In this document: positions 1 to 6,970 of the stretch, one piece after another | Numbering within the stretch: position 1 is the first letter of the stretch | How the letters are laid out: every line of letters starts with the position of its first letter | NCBI GenBank assembly: GCA_023461115.1 | Contig: JAEWOA010000046.1 | Span: 1 to 23,316, forward strand | Source of the DNA: Actinomycetes bacterium | GTDB taxonomy: Bacteria > Actinomycetota > Actinomycetes > Actinomycetales > Cellulomonadaceae | Length of the DNA: 23,316 nt | Direction: 5' to 3' | Notes under the pieces: generated by a model | Told to the model about the DNA's origin: nothing | Seen by the model: the letters and a program-made list of their open reading frames with translations, nothing else | Databases searched by the model: none | Program-made: the position numbers and the translations under genes

Positions 1-1385
1 CGCCGCAGCAGTCGGCGCCGCAGCACCCCGCACCGCAGCAGTCCGCGCAGCAGTACGCGCCCGGCGCCTCGTTCGGAGCCCCGTACCAGCCCGCCGCGAA
101 CGGTGCCGCCAACCCGTGGTCCCCGCCGACCGCGCCGCAGCCGGCGGTCGCCGGGCGCAAGCGCCGCGTCTGGATCCCGATCGTGTCGGCCGCGGCCGGC
201 GCCGCGCTCGTCGCCGTCGTCGCGACCGTCGGCATCACGCAGGGCCTCGGCCACGACTCGTCGCCCGACGCGGGCACGGCCACGTCGATCGCGACGCTCG
301 GCCAGGCCGCGAACGACGCCATCCCGGTCGCGGGCTCGACGAACGACGACCCGGACTGGCAGGCCGTGGCCCGCGCGGTGTCCCCGTCGGTCGTCGCCAT
401 CGCGGTCACCACGTCGCAGGGCGGCGCGCAGGGCTCCGGCGTGATCGTCGACGACCTGGGCCACATCGTGACCAACAACCACGTCGTCTCCGGCGCCGAG
501 GGCAAGGTGCAGGTCACGCTCACCGACGGCCGCATCTTCCAGGCGGAGGTCGTCGGCACCGACCCGACCACCGACCTGGCCGTGATCAAGCTCGTCGACC
601 CGCCCAAGGACCTGAAGTCCGCCGAGATCGGCGACTCGTCCGAGGTGGTCGTCGGACAGCCCGTCATGGCCGTCGGCAACCCCCTCGGCCTCGCCAACAC
701 TGTGACCACCGGAATCGTGTCGGCCACCGACCGGCCCGTGAGCACGCAGGGCGAGTCCGGTGGCGACGCGACCGTCACCAACGCGATCCAGGTGGACGCG
801 GCCGTCAACCCCGGCAACTCCGGCGGCCCGCTGTTCGACGCCCGCGGCCGCGTGATCGGCATCAACTCGTCGATCGCGACGCTCTCGCAGCAGTCCGGCT
901 CGATCGGCCTCGGCTTCGCGATCCCGGCGAACCTGGTCAAGAACATCGCGCAGCAGCTCGTCGACTCGGGCACCGCCAAGCACGCGTTCCTGGGTGTCGG
1001 GCTCGACGACGGCACCGCGACCGCCGACGGCGTCACCCGCGCCGGCGCGCTCGTCAAGTCGGTGTCCGAGGGCGGCCCGGCCGCGAAGGCCGGCGTGCAG
1101 GCCGGCGACGTGATCGTCGCGATCGACGGCAAGCCCGTCGGCGGCGCCGAGTCGCTCACCGCGTACGTCCGCTCGTACGCCACGGGCTCCCAGGTCAAGG
1201 TCACCGTGGTGCGCGACGGCAAGGCCAGCGAGCTGGACGTCACCCTCGCCACCCGCGAGGACGCGTCCGCGGGCCAGGGCTCGGGCGACCAGGGGCAGGG
1301 CCAGACCGACCCCCGCCAGATGAGCCCCGACGAGTTGTGGCGCTGGTTCCAGGAGCAGCAGGAGGGCCAGGGCCAGGGCAACTGA
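1..1385 (+). CDS. HtrA/PepD-type membrane-anchored serine protease with PDZ domain (5' partial)
   Basis: A trypsin-like (S1C, HtrA/DegP family) protease that should degrade or refold damaged proteins outside the membrane. The reading frame (codons starting at position 3) is open from the window edge, so the true start lies upstream; 460 residues are visible. Order: a Pro/Gln-rich cytoplasmic stretch (3-150), a basic RKRR motif, one transmembrane helix (about 168-236), a linker, the protease domain, and a PDZ domain (about 985-1260). The triad is visible as His in TNNHVV (codon 480), Asp in TTDLAVIKL (codon 573) and Ser in NPGNSGGPLF (codon 819). The tail is Gly/Gln-rich and ends in a short acidic-aromatic segment. 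The GTG at 183 lies inside the membrane helix and is not the start. The N-terminal layout resembles mycobacterial PepD/HtrA proteins; which paralogue this is cannot be decided here. Confidence 0.93.
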   Translation, partial: PQQSAPQHPAPQQSAQQYAPGASFGAPYQPAANGAANPWSPPTAPQPAVAGRKRRVWIPIVSAAAGAALVAVVATVGITQGLGHDSSPDAGTATSIATLGQAANDAIPVAGSTNDDPDWQAVARAVSPSVVAIAVTTSQGGAQGSGVIVDDLGHIVTNNHVVSGAEGKVQVTLTDGRIFQAEVVGTDPTTDLAVIKLVDPPKDLKSAEIGDSSEVVVGQPVMAVGNPLGLANTVTTGIVSATDRPVSTQGESGGDATVTNAIQVDAAVNPGNSGGPLFDARGRVIGINSSIATLSQQSGSIGLGFAIPANLVKNIAQQLVDSGTAKHAFLGVGLDDGTATADGVTRAGALVKSVSEGGPAAKAGVQAGDVIVAIDGKPVGGAESLTAYVRSYATGSQVKVTVVRDGKASELDVTLATREDASAGQGSGDQGQGQTDPRQMSPDELWRWFQEQQEGQGQGN

Positions 1386-1408
1386 CCTGACGGACCTCTC
1401 CCACGATC

Positions 1409-1439
1409 CCCCGGCCGCGCGTCCCCTGAGCGGCCGGGG
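1409..1439. terminator. GC hairpin after the HtrA gene
   Basis: A perfect 10-bp stem (1409-1418 ccccggccgc pairing with 1430-1439 gcggccgggg) with an 11-nt loop lies 23 nt after the protease stop. There is no T-run, as is usual for terminators in GC-rich actinobacteria. Its position between converging genes supports a termination role. Confidence 0.65.
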
Positions 1440-1476
1440 CCGTGCGGGCGTCGCTGACACGCTTGCGTCCCGCACC

Positions 1477-1514
1477 CCGAGCCCGGGCCCGCCCACCAGG
1501 CGGCCCGGGCTCGG
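1477..1514. terminator. Second GC hairpin, probably bidirectional terminator between HtrA gene and menF
   Basis: A perfect 12-bp stem (1477-1488 ccgagcccgggc with 1503-1514 gcccgggctcgg); part of the loop can pair further with one bulge. It lies 38 nt beyond the menF stop and downstream of the first hairpin, so it can serve transcripts from both sides. Apart from these two hairpins, I see nothing else in the 167-nt gap. Confidence 0.65.
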
Positions 1515-1552
1515 CTGTCCCCGCTCGACGAGGCCCGGGCGCGGGCCGGGGG

Positions 1553-2875
1553 TCAGCTGGAGAGCGCGTGGCGCATCGGGACCAGCTTGGCCTCCGACTC
1601 GGCCAGCTCGGCGCTGGGGTCGCTCGCCGCCACGATGCCGCACCCCGCGAAGAGCCGGACGCGGTGCGGGTCGTCGGGAGACGTCGACGCGGACCGCAGC
1701 GCGATGCCCCACTCGCCGTCGCCGTCGGAGCCGAACCAGCCGACCGGGCCTGCGTAGCGACCCCGGTCCATGCCCTCGATCGAGCGGATCAGCTCCGCCG
1801 CGGATGTCGTCGGGGTGCCGCACACGGCCGCCGTGGGATGCAGCGCGGCCGCCAGTGCGAGCGACGACGGGTGCGCGGCGGCCTCGAGGGGAGCCCGCAG
1901 GACGCCCGTGACGTCGGACGCCAGGTGCAGCACGTTCGGCAGGTGCAGCACGAACGGCACGTCCGGCACGTTCGTCGACGAGCAGAACGGCTCGAGCGCG
2001 TGGGCCACCGACGTCACGGCGTACTCGTGCTCCTCGAGGTCCTTCGACGAGTGCGCCAGGATCGCGGCACGCGCGAGGTCGGCGGAGTCGTCGCCGGTGC
2101 GCCGGATGGTCCCGGCGAGCACGCGCGACGTCACGAGCCCCTTCTCGGAGCGGACCAGCAGCTCAGGTGTGGCGCCGAGCATGCCGTCCACCGAGAAGGT
2201 CCAGCACGACGGGTACTCGTCGGCGAGGCGGCCCAGCGCCCAGCGCGCGTCCAGCGGGTGCTCGGTGGTGGCGACGACGTCGCGCGCGAGCACCACCTTG
2301 TCCACGGTCCCGGCCTTGATCGCGGCGACTCCCGCCGCGACCACCGAGCGCCACTGCCCCGCGGGCACCGCGCCGTCGGAGTAGACGACGGTCCCGGGAG
2401 TGCGCGCCGGCGACGACGGCCCGACGAGCTCCGCGAGCACGGGCGCGGGGCCGAGTGACGCGCCCGCGGTGATCGTCGTCAACCACGCCTGCCCGCCGCG
2501 CCGCCCGACGACGACCTGCGGCACCACGATCACACCGCCGGAGTCGGACGCGGAGTCGAACGCGAAGGAGCCGAACGCGACGGGGCCCGTGCCGGGCAGC
2601 CGCACCTCGTCGCGCACCACGGCACGCGCGAGCACCGACTGCCACGCGGCCTCGGCGTCCGCGAACCGCGAGGCGCCGGCGACCTCGACGCGCAGGGTCT
2701 CGCCCCAGGCGACGAGCCCGTCGCCGCGCCGCACCCACGCCAGCGGGGCGCCGGCGGGCAGCAGCGCGAGCAGGTCGTCGGGAACCGGGTCGAGCGCGAC
2801 CGTCCGCACGACGAGCGGGTGGGGGAGCCCGTCCGTGGACCCTGGGGTCGAGGCGGCGGTGGTCAGCGTGCTCAT
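1553..2875 (-). CDS. menF: Isochorismate synthase MenF
   Basis: Converts chorismate to isochorismate, the entry step of menaquinone synthesis (a siderophore-type EntC/DhbC role is the alternative). The protein is 440 residues, normal for the family. The C-terminal chorismate-binding domain is intact: DKVVLARDVVAT (about 192-203, with the family's catalytic lysine), GATPELLVR (about 234-242), SSKDLEEHEYAV (276-287), LHPTAAVCGTP (345-355), IEGMDRGRYAGPVGW (366-380) and an acidic ESEAKL motif near 427. The ATG at 2875 was chosen because the encoded protein then begins just before the conserved fold and a -10 box sits 8 nt upstream; the frame stays open far upstream only because of GC bias. It is divergent from menG and near menJ and a prenyl synthase gene, which favours the menaquinone role. 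Confidence 0.93.
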   Translation of the reverse strand: MSTLTTAASTPGSTDGLPHPLVVRTVALDPVPDDLLALLPAGAPLAWVRRGDGLVAWGETLRVEVAGASRFADAEAAWQSVLARAVVRDEVRLPGTGPVAFGSFAFDSASDSGGVIVVPQVVVGRRGGQAWLTTITAGASLGPAPVLAELVGPSSPARTPGTVVYSDGAVPAGQWRSVVAAGVAAIKAGTVDKVVLARDVVATTEHPLDARWALGRLADEYPSCWTFSVDGMLGATPELLVRSEKGLVTSRVLAGTIRRTGDDSADLARAAILAHSSKDLEEHEYAVTSVAHALEPFCSSTNVPDVPFVLHLPNVLHLASDVTGVLRAPLEAAAHPSSLALAAALHPTAAVCGTPTTSAAELIRSIEGMDRGRYAGPVGWFGSDGDGEWGIALRSASTSPDDPHRVRLFAGCGIVAASDPSAELAESEAKLVPMRHALSS

Positions 2876-2889
2876 CGCTGCCCAGGGTA
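2876..2889 (-). promoter_or_regulatory. Leaderless-type promoter of menF
   Basis: On the minus strand a TACCCT hexamer (2889-2884) fits the actinobacterial -10 consensus TANNNT and is 8 nt from the ATG at 2875. That spacing places transcription start at or next to the start codon. No Shine-Dalgarno is present, and no good -35 box is seen about 17 bp upstream. Confidence 0.5.
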
Positions 2890-2939
2890 TGCCCGCGTCG
2901 CCGATGCGCCTGCGCAGCGCGGGTGTGCGCGCTGCCACA

Positions 2940-2987
2940 CCGTGCGCACGGGACCGCATGGGACCGCGCGGGACCGCTCGGGGCCAC
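2940..2987. repeat. 10-bp phased direct repeats and palindrome in the menF/menG divergent region
   Basis: The octamer gggaccgc occurs three times exactly 10 bp apart (2950-2957, 2960-2967, 2970-2977). A weaker fourth copy, ggggccac, follows at 2980-2987 with 6 of 8 bases matching. A perfect 12-bp palindrome ccgtgcgcacgg (2940-2951) overlaps the first copy. One-helical-turn phasing between two divergent promoters is what a cooperative regulator site could look like. No known regulator consensus is recognised. Confidence 0.45.
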
Positions 2988-3049
2988 TCGATGACGCCCG
3001 CTCGCACGTGTGCGCGCCGGAGCACCCGCTGGCTGGCACGATGGGCCAC

Positions 3050-3757
3050 ATGGCACGCGCTGGGCTGGACAAGGAACCGCACGAGGTCGCCGCGATGTTC
3101 GACACGGTCGCGCATCGGTACGACCTGACCAACGACGTCCTGTCGATGGGCCAGGACAGGCAGTGGCGCAAGGCCACGATCGCGGCGCTCGACGCGCAGC
3201 GCGGGGACACGGTCCTGGATCTGGCCGCGGGCACGGGCACGTCGGCGGAGCCGCTCGCCGACGCAGGGGTGCGGGTGATCCCGTGCGACCTGTCGGAGGG
3301 CATGCTCGGGGTGGGCAAGCGCAGGCGCCCCGACCTGCCGTTCGTCGCGGGCAACGCGACGGGGCTGCCGTTCGCGGACGAGAGCTTCGACTCCGTCACC
3401 ATGTCTTTCGGGCTGCGGAACGTCCCGGACGTCCCGGCCGCGCTCGCGGAACTGCTGCGCGTGACGAAGCCGGGCGGCAAAGTCGTGATCTGCGAGTTCT
3501 CGACCCCCAAGAACAAGGCGTTCCGCAAGGTGTACTCGGGCTACCTGGTCAAGGCGCTGCCGAAGGTCGCAGGCATGGTCTCCAAGGAGCGCGAGGCGTA
3601 CGACTACTTGGCCGAGTCGATCAGCGACTGGCCGGACCAGCGCGAGCTGGGCCTGATGTTGAAGCGGGCGGGCTGGGAGCACGTGGCCTACCGCAACCTC
3701 ACGGGCGGCGTGGTGGCGCTGCACCGCGGGACCAAGCCGGGCGGGGCCGGCCGCTAG
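3050..3757 (+). CDS. menG: Demethylmenaquinone methyltransferase MenG (UbiE family)
   Basis: SAM-dependent C-methylation of demethylmenaquinone, the last ring step of menaquinone synthesis. The protein has 235 residues from the ATG at 3050. The SAM-binding motif LDLAAGTGTSA lies at 56-66, the family signature RNVPDVPAAL at 123-132, and KPGGKVVICEFSTP at 140-153. The opening residues MARAGLDKEPHEVAAMFDTV resemble my recollection of the mycobacterial MenG N-terminus, which supports 3050; an in-frame ATG at 3041 would add three residues. No Shine-Dalgarno precedes either start, so a leaderless mRNA is possible, although no clear TANNNT box is visible. UbiE proteins can serve ubiquinone too, but the actinobacterial setting argues for menaquinone. 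Confidence 0.93.
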   Translation: MARAGLDKEPHEVAAMFDTVAHRYDLTNDVLSMGQDRQWRKATIAALDAQRGDTVLDLAAGTGTSAEPLADAGVRVIPCDLSEGMLGVGKRRRPDLPFVAGNATGLPFADESFDSVTMSFGLRNVPDVPAALAELLRVTKPGGKVVICEFSTPKNKAFRKVYSGYLVKALPKVAGMVSKEREAYDYLAESISDWPDQRELGLMLKRAGWEHVAYRNLTGGVVALHRGTKPGGAGR

Positions 3758-3781
3758 GACGGCCGACGAGGATGGGTGCGA

Positions 3782-3806
3782 CGACGAGCAGATCCGCTGC
3801 TCATCG
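3782..3806 (+). terminator. Possible weak terminator hairpin after menG
   Basis: A stem of gagcag (3786-3791) with ctgctc (3797-3802) around a 5-nt loop extends by three more pairs past one mismatch. It lies 24 nt after the menG stop and upstream of the menJ promoter. There is no T-run, and the stem is weaker than the other hairpins in the window. Confidence 0.3.
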
Positions 3807-3858
3807 GGCGTTCTTCACCCTCGTGCCGACACAGGGAATCAGGTGAGGCAACCCTTCG

Positions 3859-3887
3859 CAGACACCCCCCAGAAGCGTGGTTACACT
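3859..3887 (+). promoter_or_regulatory. Promoter for the menJ-nuoA-N transcript
   Basis: A TACACT -10 box (3882-3887, matching TANNNT) lies 17 bp from CAGACA (3859-3864), which keeps the GACA of a TTGACA -35 box. Transcription would start near 3893-3895. No comparable promoter is seen in the 28-nt gap between menJ and nuoA, so this is the best candidate promoter for the whole operon. Confidence 0.5.
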
Positions 3888-3900
3888 CGCCCGAAGTCGC

Positions 3901-3918
3901 ACGTGAACATCGTCACAA
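3901..3918. promoter_or_regulatory. Rex- or CRP/GlxR-like operator in the menJ-nuo leader
   Basis: The sequence acGTGAAcatcgTCACAA is an imperfect palindrome. Against the Rex operator TTGTGAANNNNTTCACAA it matches 11 of 14 defined positions. Against the CRP-family site TGTGAN6TCACA it matches 9 of 10. It lies about 7-24 nt after the predicted transcription start and just before the Shine-Dalgarno, a position suited to repression. Rex senses NADH/NAD+ and, by established knowledge, controls nuo in Streptomyces. A cAMP-responsive CRP/GlxR is equally compatible with the bases. Confidence 0.5.
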
Positions 3919-3930
3919 GTGGAGTCACTC

Positions 3931-5223
3931 GTGGTGGACGCAGCCGATGACGCGGATGTCATCGTCGTGGGCGCAGGACCAGCCGGGTCCTCCGCCGCGT
4001 ATCACTGTGCGCGCGCCGGGCTCGACGTCCTGCTGCTGGAGAAGGCGTCCTTCCCGCGCGACAAGATCTGCGGCGACGGCCTGACGCCGCGCGCGGTGGC
4101 CGAGCTGGTCCGCATGGGTGTGCCGATCCGCGAGCAGGACGGCTGGATCCGCAACAAGGGCCTGCGGGTGATCGGCGGCGGCCACCGCCTCGAGCTCGCG
4201 TGGCCCGAGATCTCCTCGTACCCGTCCTACGGCCTGGCCAAGTCGCGCATGAGCCTGGACCACCTGCTGGCCGACCATGCGCGCGCCGCCGGCGCCAAGC
4301 TGCACGAGCGCACCAACGTCACGGGCGCGGTGCGCGACGAGCGCACGGGCCGGGTCGTCGGGGTGACCGCGCGGCCCGTCGACGACCACGGCAAGCGCGC
4401 GGGCGACGAGGTCGCGTACCGCGCCCGCGTGGTGATCGCCGCGGACGGCGTCAGCGCGCGCCTCGCGACGAACCTGGGGCTGGAGAAGCGCGAGGACCGG
4501 CCCCTGGGCGTCGCGGTCCGCACCTACTTCCGCACCCCGCGGCACGACGACCCCTGGATGGAGTCGCACCTCGAGCTGTGGGACGGCCAGCCCGGCGCGT
4601 CCAACCTCATGCCGGGGTATGGCTGGATCTTCTCGCTCGGCGACGGCACCGCGAACGTGGGCCTGGGCTCGGTGAGCTCGACGGCCGCGGCGACGAAGGT
4701 CGACTACAAGACCCTGTTCGCGGCGTGGATGCGCAACGCGCCCGCCGAGTGGGAGTTCACGCCCGAGCACCAGATCGGCCAGGTGCGCGGCGCGGCGCTC
4801 CCGATGGGCTTCAACCGCGGCCCGCTGTACGGCAACGGGCTGCTGCTGGCCGGTGACGCCGCCGGCATGGTGAGCCCGTTCAACGGCGAGGGCATCGCGT
4901 ACGGCCTGCAGGCCGGGCGGGTGGCCGCGGACGCGATCGCCCAGGGCCTCGCGCGCGGCACCGCCGCGGGGCGCGAGCGCGCGTTCGCCACCTACCAGGG
5001 CCGCATGAAGGACGATCTGGGCGGGTACTACACGCTCGGCCGCGTCTTCGTGAAGCTGATCGAGCACCCCGAGGTCATGCGGATCTGCACCCGCTACGGC
5101 CTGCCGCGGCCGCTGCTCATGAAGTTCGTGCTCAAGCTCTTGTCGGACTGCTACGAGCCACACGGTGGCGACGTGGTGGACCGGACGATCTCCGCTCTCG
5201 CCCGGATCGCGCCGGCGGCATGA
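3931..5223 (+). CDS. menJ: Geranylgeranyl-reductase-family flavoprotein, probable menaquinone reductase MenJ
   Basis: An FAD-dependent reductase likely to saturate one isoprene unit of the menaquinone side chain, as mycobacterial MenJ does. The protein has about 430 residues. The N-terminal dinucleotide fold GAGPAGSSAAYHCARAG occupies residues 14-30, followed by CGDGLTPR (47-54), a family hallmark, and the second FAD motif LAGDAAGMVSPFNGEG near residue 305. The start at GTG 3931 is preferred because GGAG (3921-3924) sits 6 nt upstream; GTG 3934 is also possible. GTG 3919 would lack a Shine-Dalgarno and begins directly after the operator. menJ precedes nuoA by 28 nt with no terminator, so it is probably the first gene of the nuo transcript. 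Related enzymes reduce archaeal-type or chlorophyll side chains, but the menaquinone context makes MenJ most likely. Confidence 0.87.
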   Translation: MVDAADDADVIVVGAGPAGSSAAYHCARAGLDVLLLEKASFPRDKICGDGLTPRAVAELVRMGVPIREQDGWIRNKGLRVIGGGHRLELAWPEISSYPSYGLAKSRMSLDHLLADHARAAGAKLHERTNVTGAVRDERTGRVVGVTARPVDDHGKRAGDEVAYRARVVIAADGVSARLATNLGLEKREDRPLGVAVRTYFRTPRHDDPWMESHLELWDGQPGASNLMPGYGWIFSLGDGTANVGLGSVSSTAAATKVDYKTLFAAWMRNAPAEWEFTPEHQIGQVRGAALPMGFNRGPLYGNGLLLAGDAAGMVSPFNGEGIAYGLQAGRVAADAIAQGLARGTAAGRERAFATYQGRMKDDLGGYYTLGRVFVKLIEHPEVMRICTRYGLPRPLLMKFVLKLLSDCYEPHGGDVVDRTISALARIAPAA

Positions 5224-5251
5224 CCCCCCTAGACCTCAGCGTGGAGGACGC

Positions 5252-5614
5252 ATGACGAACCCGTATGTGCCGCTGTTGTGGCTGATGGGAATCGCGGCCG
5301 TGCTCGCGCTCGGCGGCGTGGGCGCGAGCGCGATCATCGGCCCCAAGCGCTACAACCGCGCCAAGCTCGAGGCGTACGAGTGCGGCATCCAGCCGACGCC
5401 GCACGCGATCGGCGGCGGCCGCTTCCCGGTGAAGTACTACCTGGTGGCGATGACCTTCATCGTCTTCGACATCGAGGTGGTCTTCCTCTATCCGTGGGCG
5501 GTGACGTTCACCGAGCTCGCGCTGTTCGGGCTCGCGGCGATGCTCGTCTTCCTGGTCCTGATCACGGTGCCGTTCGTGTACGAGTGGCGCCGCGGAGGCT
5601 TCGAGTGGGACTGA
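5252..5614 (+). CDS. nuoA: NADH-quinone oxidoreductase subunit A
   Basis: A small membrane subunit of complex I at the junction of the membrane arm and the quinone chamber. The protein has 120 residues with three predicted transmembrane helices (about 8-28, 63-83 and 90-110). The family motifs are clear: YECGIQP (43-49) in the loop after helix 1, then FPVKYYLVAMTFIVFDIEVV in helix 2 with its conserved acidic residues. The ATG at 5252 has GGAGG at 5243-5247. An upstream in-frame start at 5165 would lie inside menJ and add unrelated sequence. It opens the nuoA-N series. Confidence 0.96.
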   Translation: MTNPYVPLLWLMGIAAVLALGGVGASAIIGPKRYNRAKLEAYECGIQPTPHAIGGGRFPVKYYLVAMTFIVFDIEVVFLYPWAVTFTELALFGLAAMLVFLVLITVPFVYEWRRGGFEWD

Positions 5615-5643
5615 CGGCCGCGCCGCACGGGACACAAGCGCAC

Positions 5644-5685
5644 ATGTCGACGGAATACAGCACGACGAAGGGGAGGAGGACCTGA
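5644..5685 (+). other. 13-codon upstream ORF ending on the nuoB start codon
   Basis: An ATG at 5644 opens a 13-codon frame (MSTEYSTTKGRRT) whose TGA overlaps the nuoB ATG as TGATG, the same junction used between several genes in this operon. It lies in the unusually long 70-nt gap between nuoA and nuoB. No strong Shine-Dalgarno precedes it, so it may be chance; if translated, it would couple ribosomes into nuoB. Confidence 0.25.
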
Positions 5686-6236
5686 TGGGTATCGAGGAAG
5701 CGCCCTCGGGATTCCTGCTGACGACGATCGAGGACCTCGTCGGCTATTTCCGCAAGGGCTCGCTGTGGCCCGTGACGTTCGGCCTGGCGTGCTGCGCGAT
5801 CGAGATGATGGCCGCGGGCGCCCCGCGCTTCGACCTCTCGCGCTTCGGCATGGAGGTGTTCCGCGCGTCGCCGCGCCAGGCGGACCTGATGATCGTCGCC
5901 GGCCGCGTGAGCCAGAAGATGGCCCCGGTGGTGCGGCAGGTCTACGACCAGATGGCGGGCCCCAAGTGGGTGCTGTCGATGGGCGTGTGCGCGTCGTCGG
6001 GCGGCATGTTCAACAACTACGCGATCGTGCAGGGCGTCGACCACATCGTGCCGGTGGACATCTACCTGCCCGGCTGCCCGCCGCGGCCCGAGATGCTGAT
6101 CAACGCGATCCTCACGCTGCACGACCAGATCCAGAACGAGCCGCTCGGCGTGAACCGCCGCGAGGCCGCCGCCGCCGCCGAGGCCGCCGCGCTCGCCGCG
6201 ACGCCGACGTCCCACATGACGGGCCTGCTGCGATGA
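5685..6236 (+). CDS. nuoB: NADH-quinone oxidoreductase subunit B (N2 cluster)
   Basis: The peripheral-arm subunit carrying the terminal [4Fe-4S] cluster N2, which passes electrons to quinone. The protein has 183 residues. The four cluster ligands are present: the tandem pair Cys36-Cys37 in LACCAIEMM, Cys102 in GVCASSGG and Cys131 in LPGCPPRP, with the spacing known from Thermus and E. coli. The C-terminus has an alanine-rich helix (about 160-173) beyond the core. The ATG at 5685 has a strong GGGAGGAGGA ribosome site. Its stop overlaps the nuoC start (ATGA). Confidence 0.97.
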   Translation: MGIEEAPSGFLLTTIEDLVGYFRKGSLWPVTFGLACCAIEMMAAGAPRFDLSRFGMEVFRASPRQADLMIVAGRVSQKMAPVVRQVYDQMAGPKWVLSMGVCASSGGMFNNYAIVQGVDHIVPVDIYLPGCPPRPEMLINAILTLHDQIQNEPLGVNRREAAAAAEAAALAATPTSHMTGLLR

Positions 6237-6970
6237 CCGAGACCCCGAAGGCAACCGAGGCGGCCCTGGAGGCCACCGCGCAGCACGGGCCCGCCGAGGC
6301 GCGCACCCCACTCGACCTGGTCGACGTGCGGCACGGCCTGTTCGGCGTGCACGGCTCGGGTGACACGTCCGGCTACGGCGGGCTCGTCACCACCGTCGCG
6401 ATGCCCGGCCCGAGCGAGCGCCCGTACGGCGGCTGGTTCGACGAGGTCGTCGACATCCTCGCGGAGCTGCTCGACGAGTCCGGCACGGGCTACGCGAACG
6501 CCGTCAACGGCGTGGTCGTCGACCGCGGCGAGCTGACGATCGACGTGGCGCGCGCGCACCTCGTCGAGGTTGCCGAGCACCTGCGTGACGACCAGGACCT
6601 GCGCTTCGAGCTCAGCCTCGGCGTCAGCGGCGTGCACTACCCGCACGACGCGGGCCGCGAGCTCCACGCGGTGATCCACCTGACGTCGGTGACGCACGGC
6701 CGCAGCCTGCGGCTCGAGGTCACGGCGCCCGAGGGCGACCCGCACGTCCCGTCGACGACGGGCGTCTACCCGGCCAACAACTGGCACGAGCGCGAGACGT
6801 TCGACTTCTTCGGCATCGTCTTCGACGGCCACCCGGCGCTCGCGCGCATCCAGATGCCCGACGACTGGCCGGGCCACCCGCAGCGCAAGGACTACCCCTT
6901 GGGCGGCATCCCCGTGGAATACAAGGGCGCGACCATCCCGCCCGCGGACCAGCGGAGGTCCTACAGCTGA
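6233..6970 (+). CDS. nuoC: NADH-quinone oxidoreductase subunit C
   Basis: The 30-kDa hydrophilic subunit of the peripheral arm, which binds NuoD and has no cofactor. The protein has 245 residues. The family region runs from about residue 140 to the end, with YPANNWHERETFDFFGIVF (about 179-197) and HPQRKDYPLGGIP. A poorly conserved N-terminal extension of about 30 residues precedes the domain. The ATG at 6233 overlaps the nuoB stop by 4 nt and has no good Shine-Dalgarno, so translation is probably coupled to nuoB. NuoC and NuoD are separate here, unlike the fused NuoCD of E. coli. Confidence 0.95.
   Translation: MTETPKATEAALEATAQHGPAEARTPLDLVDVRHGLFGVHGSGDTSGYGGLVTTVAMPGPSERPYGGWFDEVVDILAELLDESGTGYANAVNGVVVDRGELTIDVARAHLVEVAEHLRDDQDLRFELSLGVSGVHYPHDAGRELHAVIHLTSVTHGRSLRLEVTAPEGDPHVPSTTGVYPANNWHERETFDFFGIVFDGHPALARIQMPDDWPGHPQRKDYPLGGIPVEYKGATIPPADQRRSYS

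Noticed and set aside
183..185. GTG as start of the HtrA-type protease
   Set aside because: It falls inside the transmembrane helix, and the same frame is open back to the window edge with a typical Pro/Gln-rich N-terminus, so the gene starts upstream of the window.
2876..3724. N-terminal extension of menF up to 723 residues
   Set aside because: The added sequence is antisense to menG, low-complexity Arg/His/Ala-rich, and beyond the usual family length. The ATG at 2875 with a -10 box at 2884-2889 explains the gene.
3919..3930. GTG 3919 as the menJ start
   Set aside because: No Shine-Dalgarno precedes it, and it overlaps the ribosome site GGAG that serves GTG 3931.
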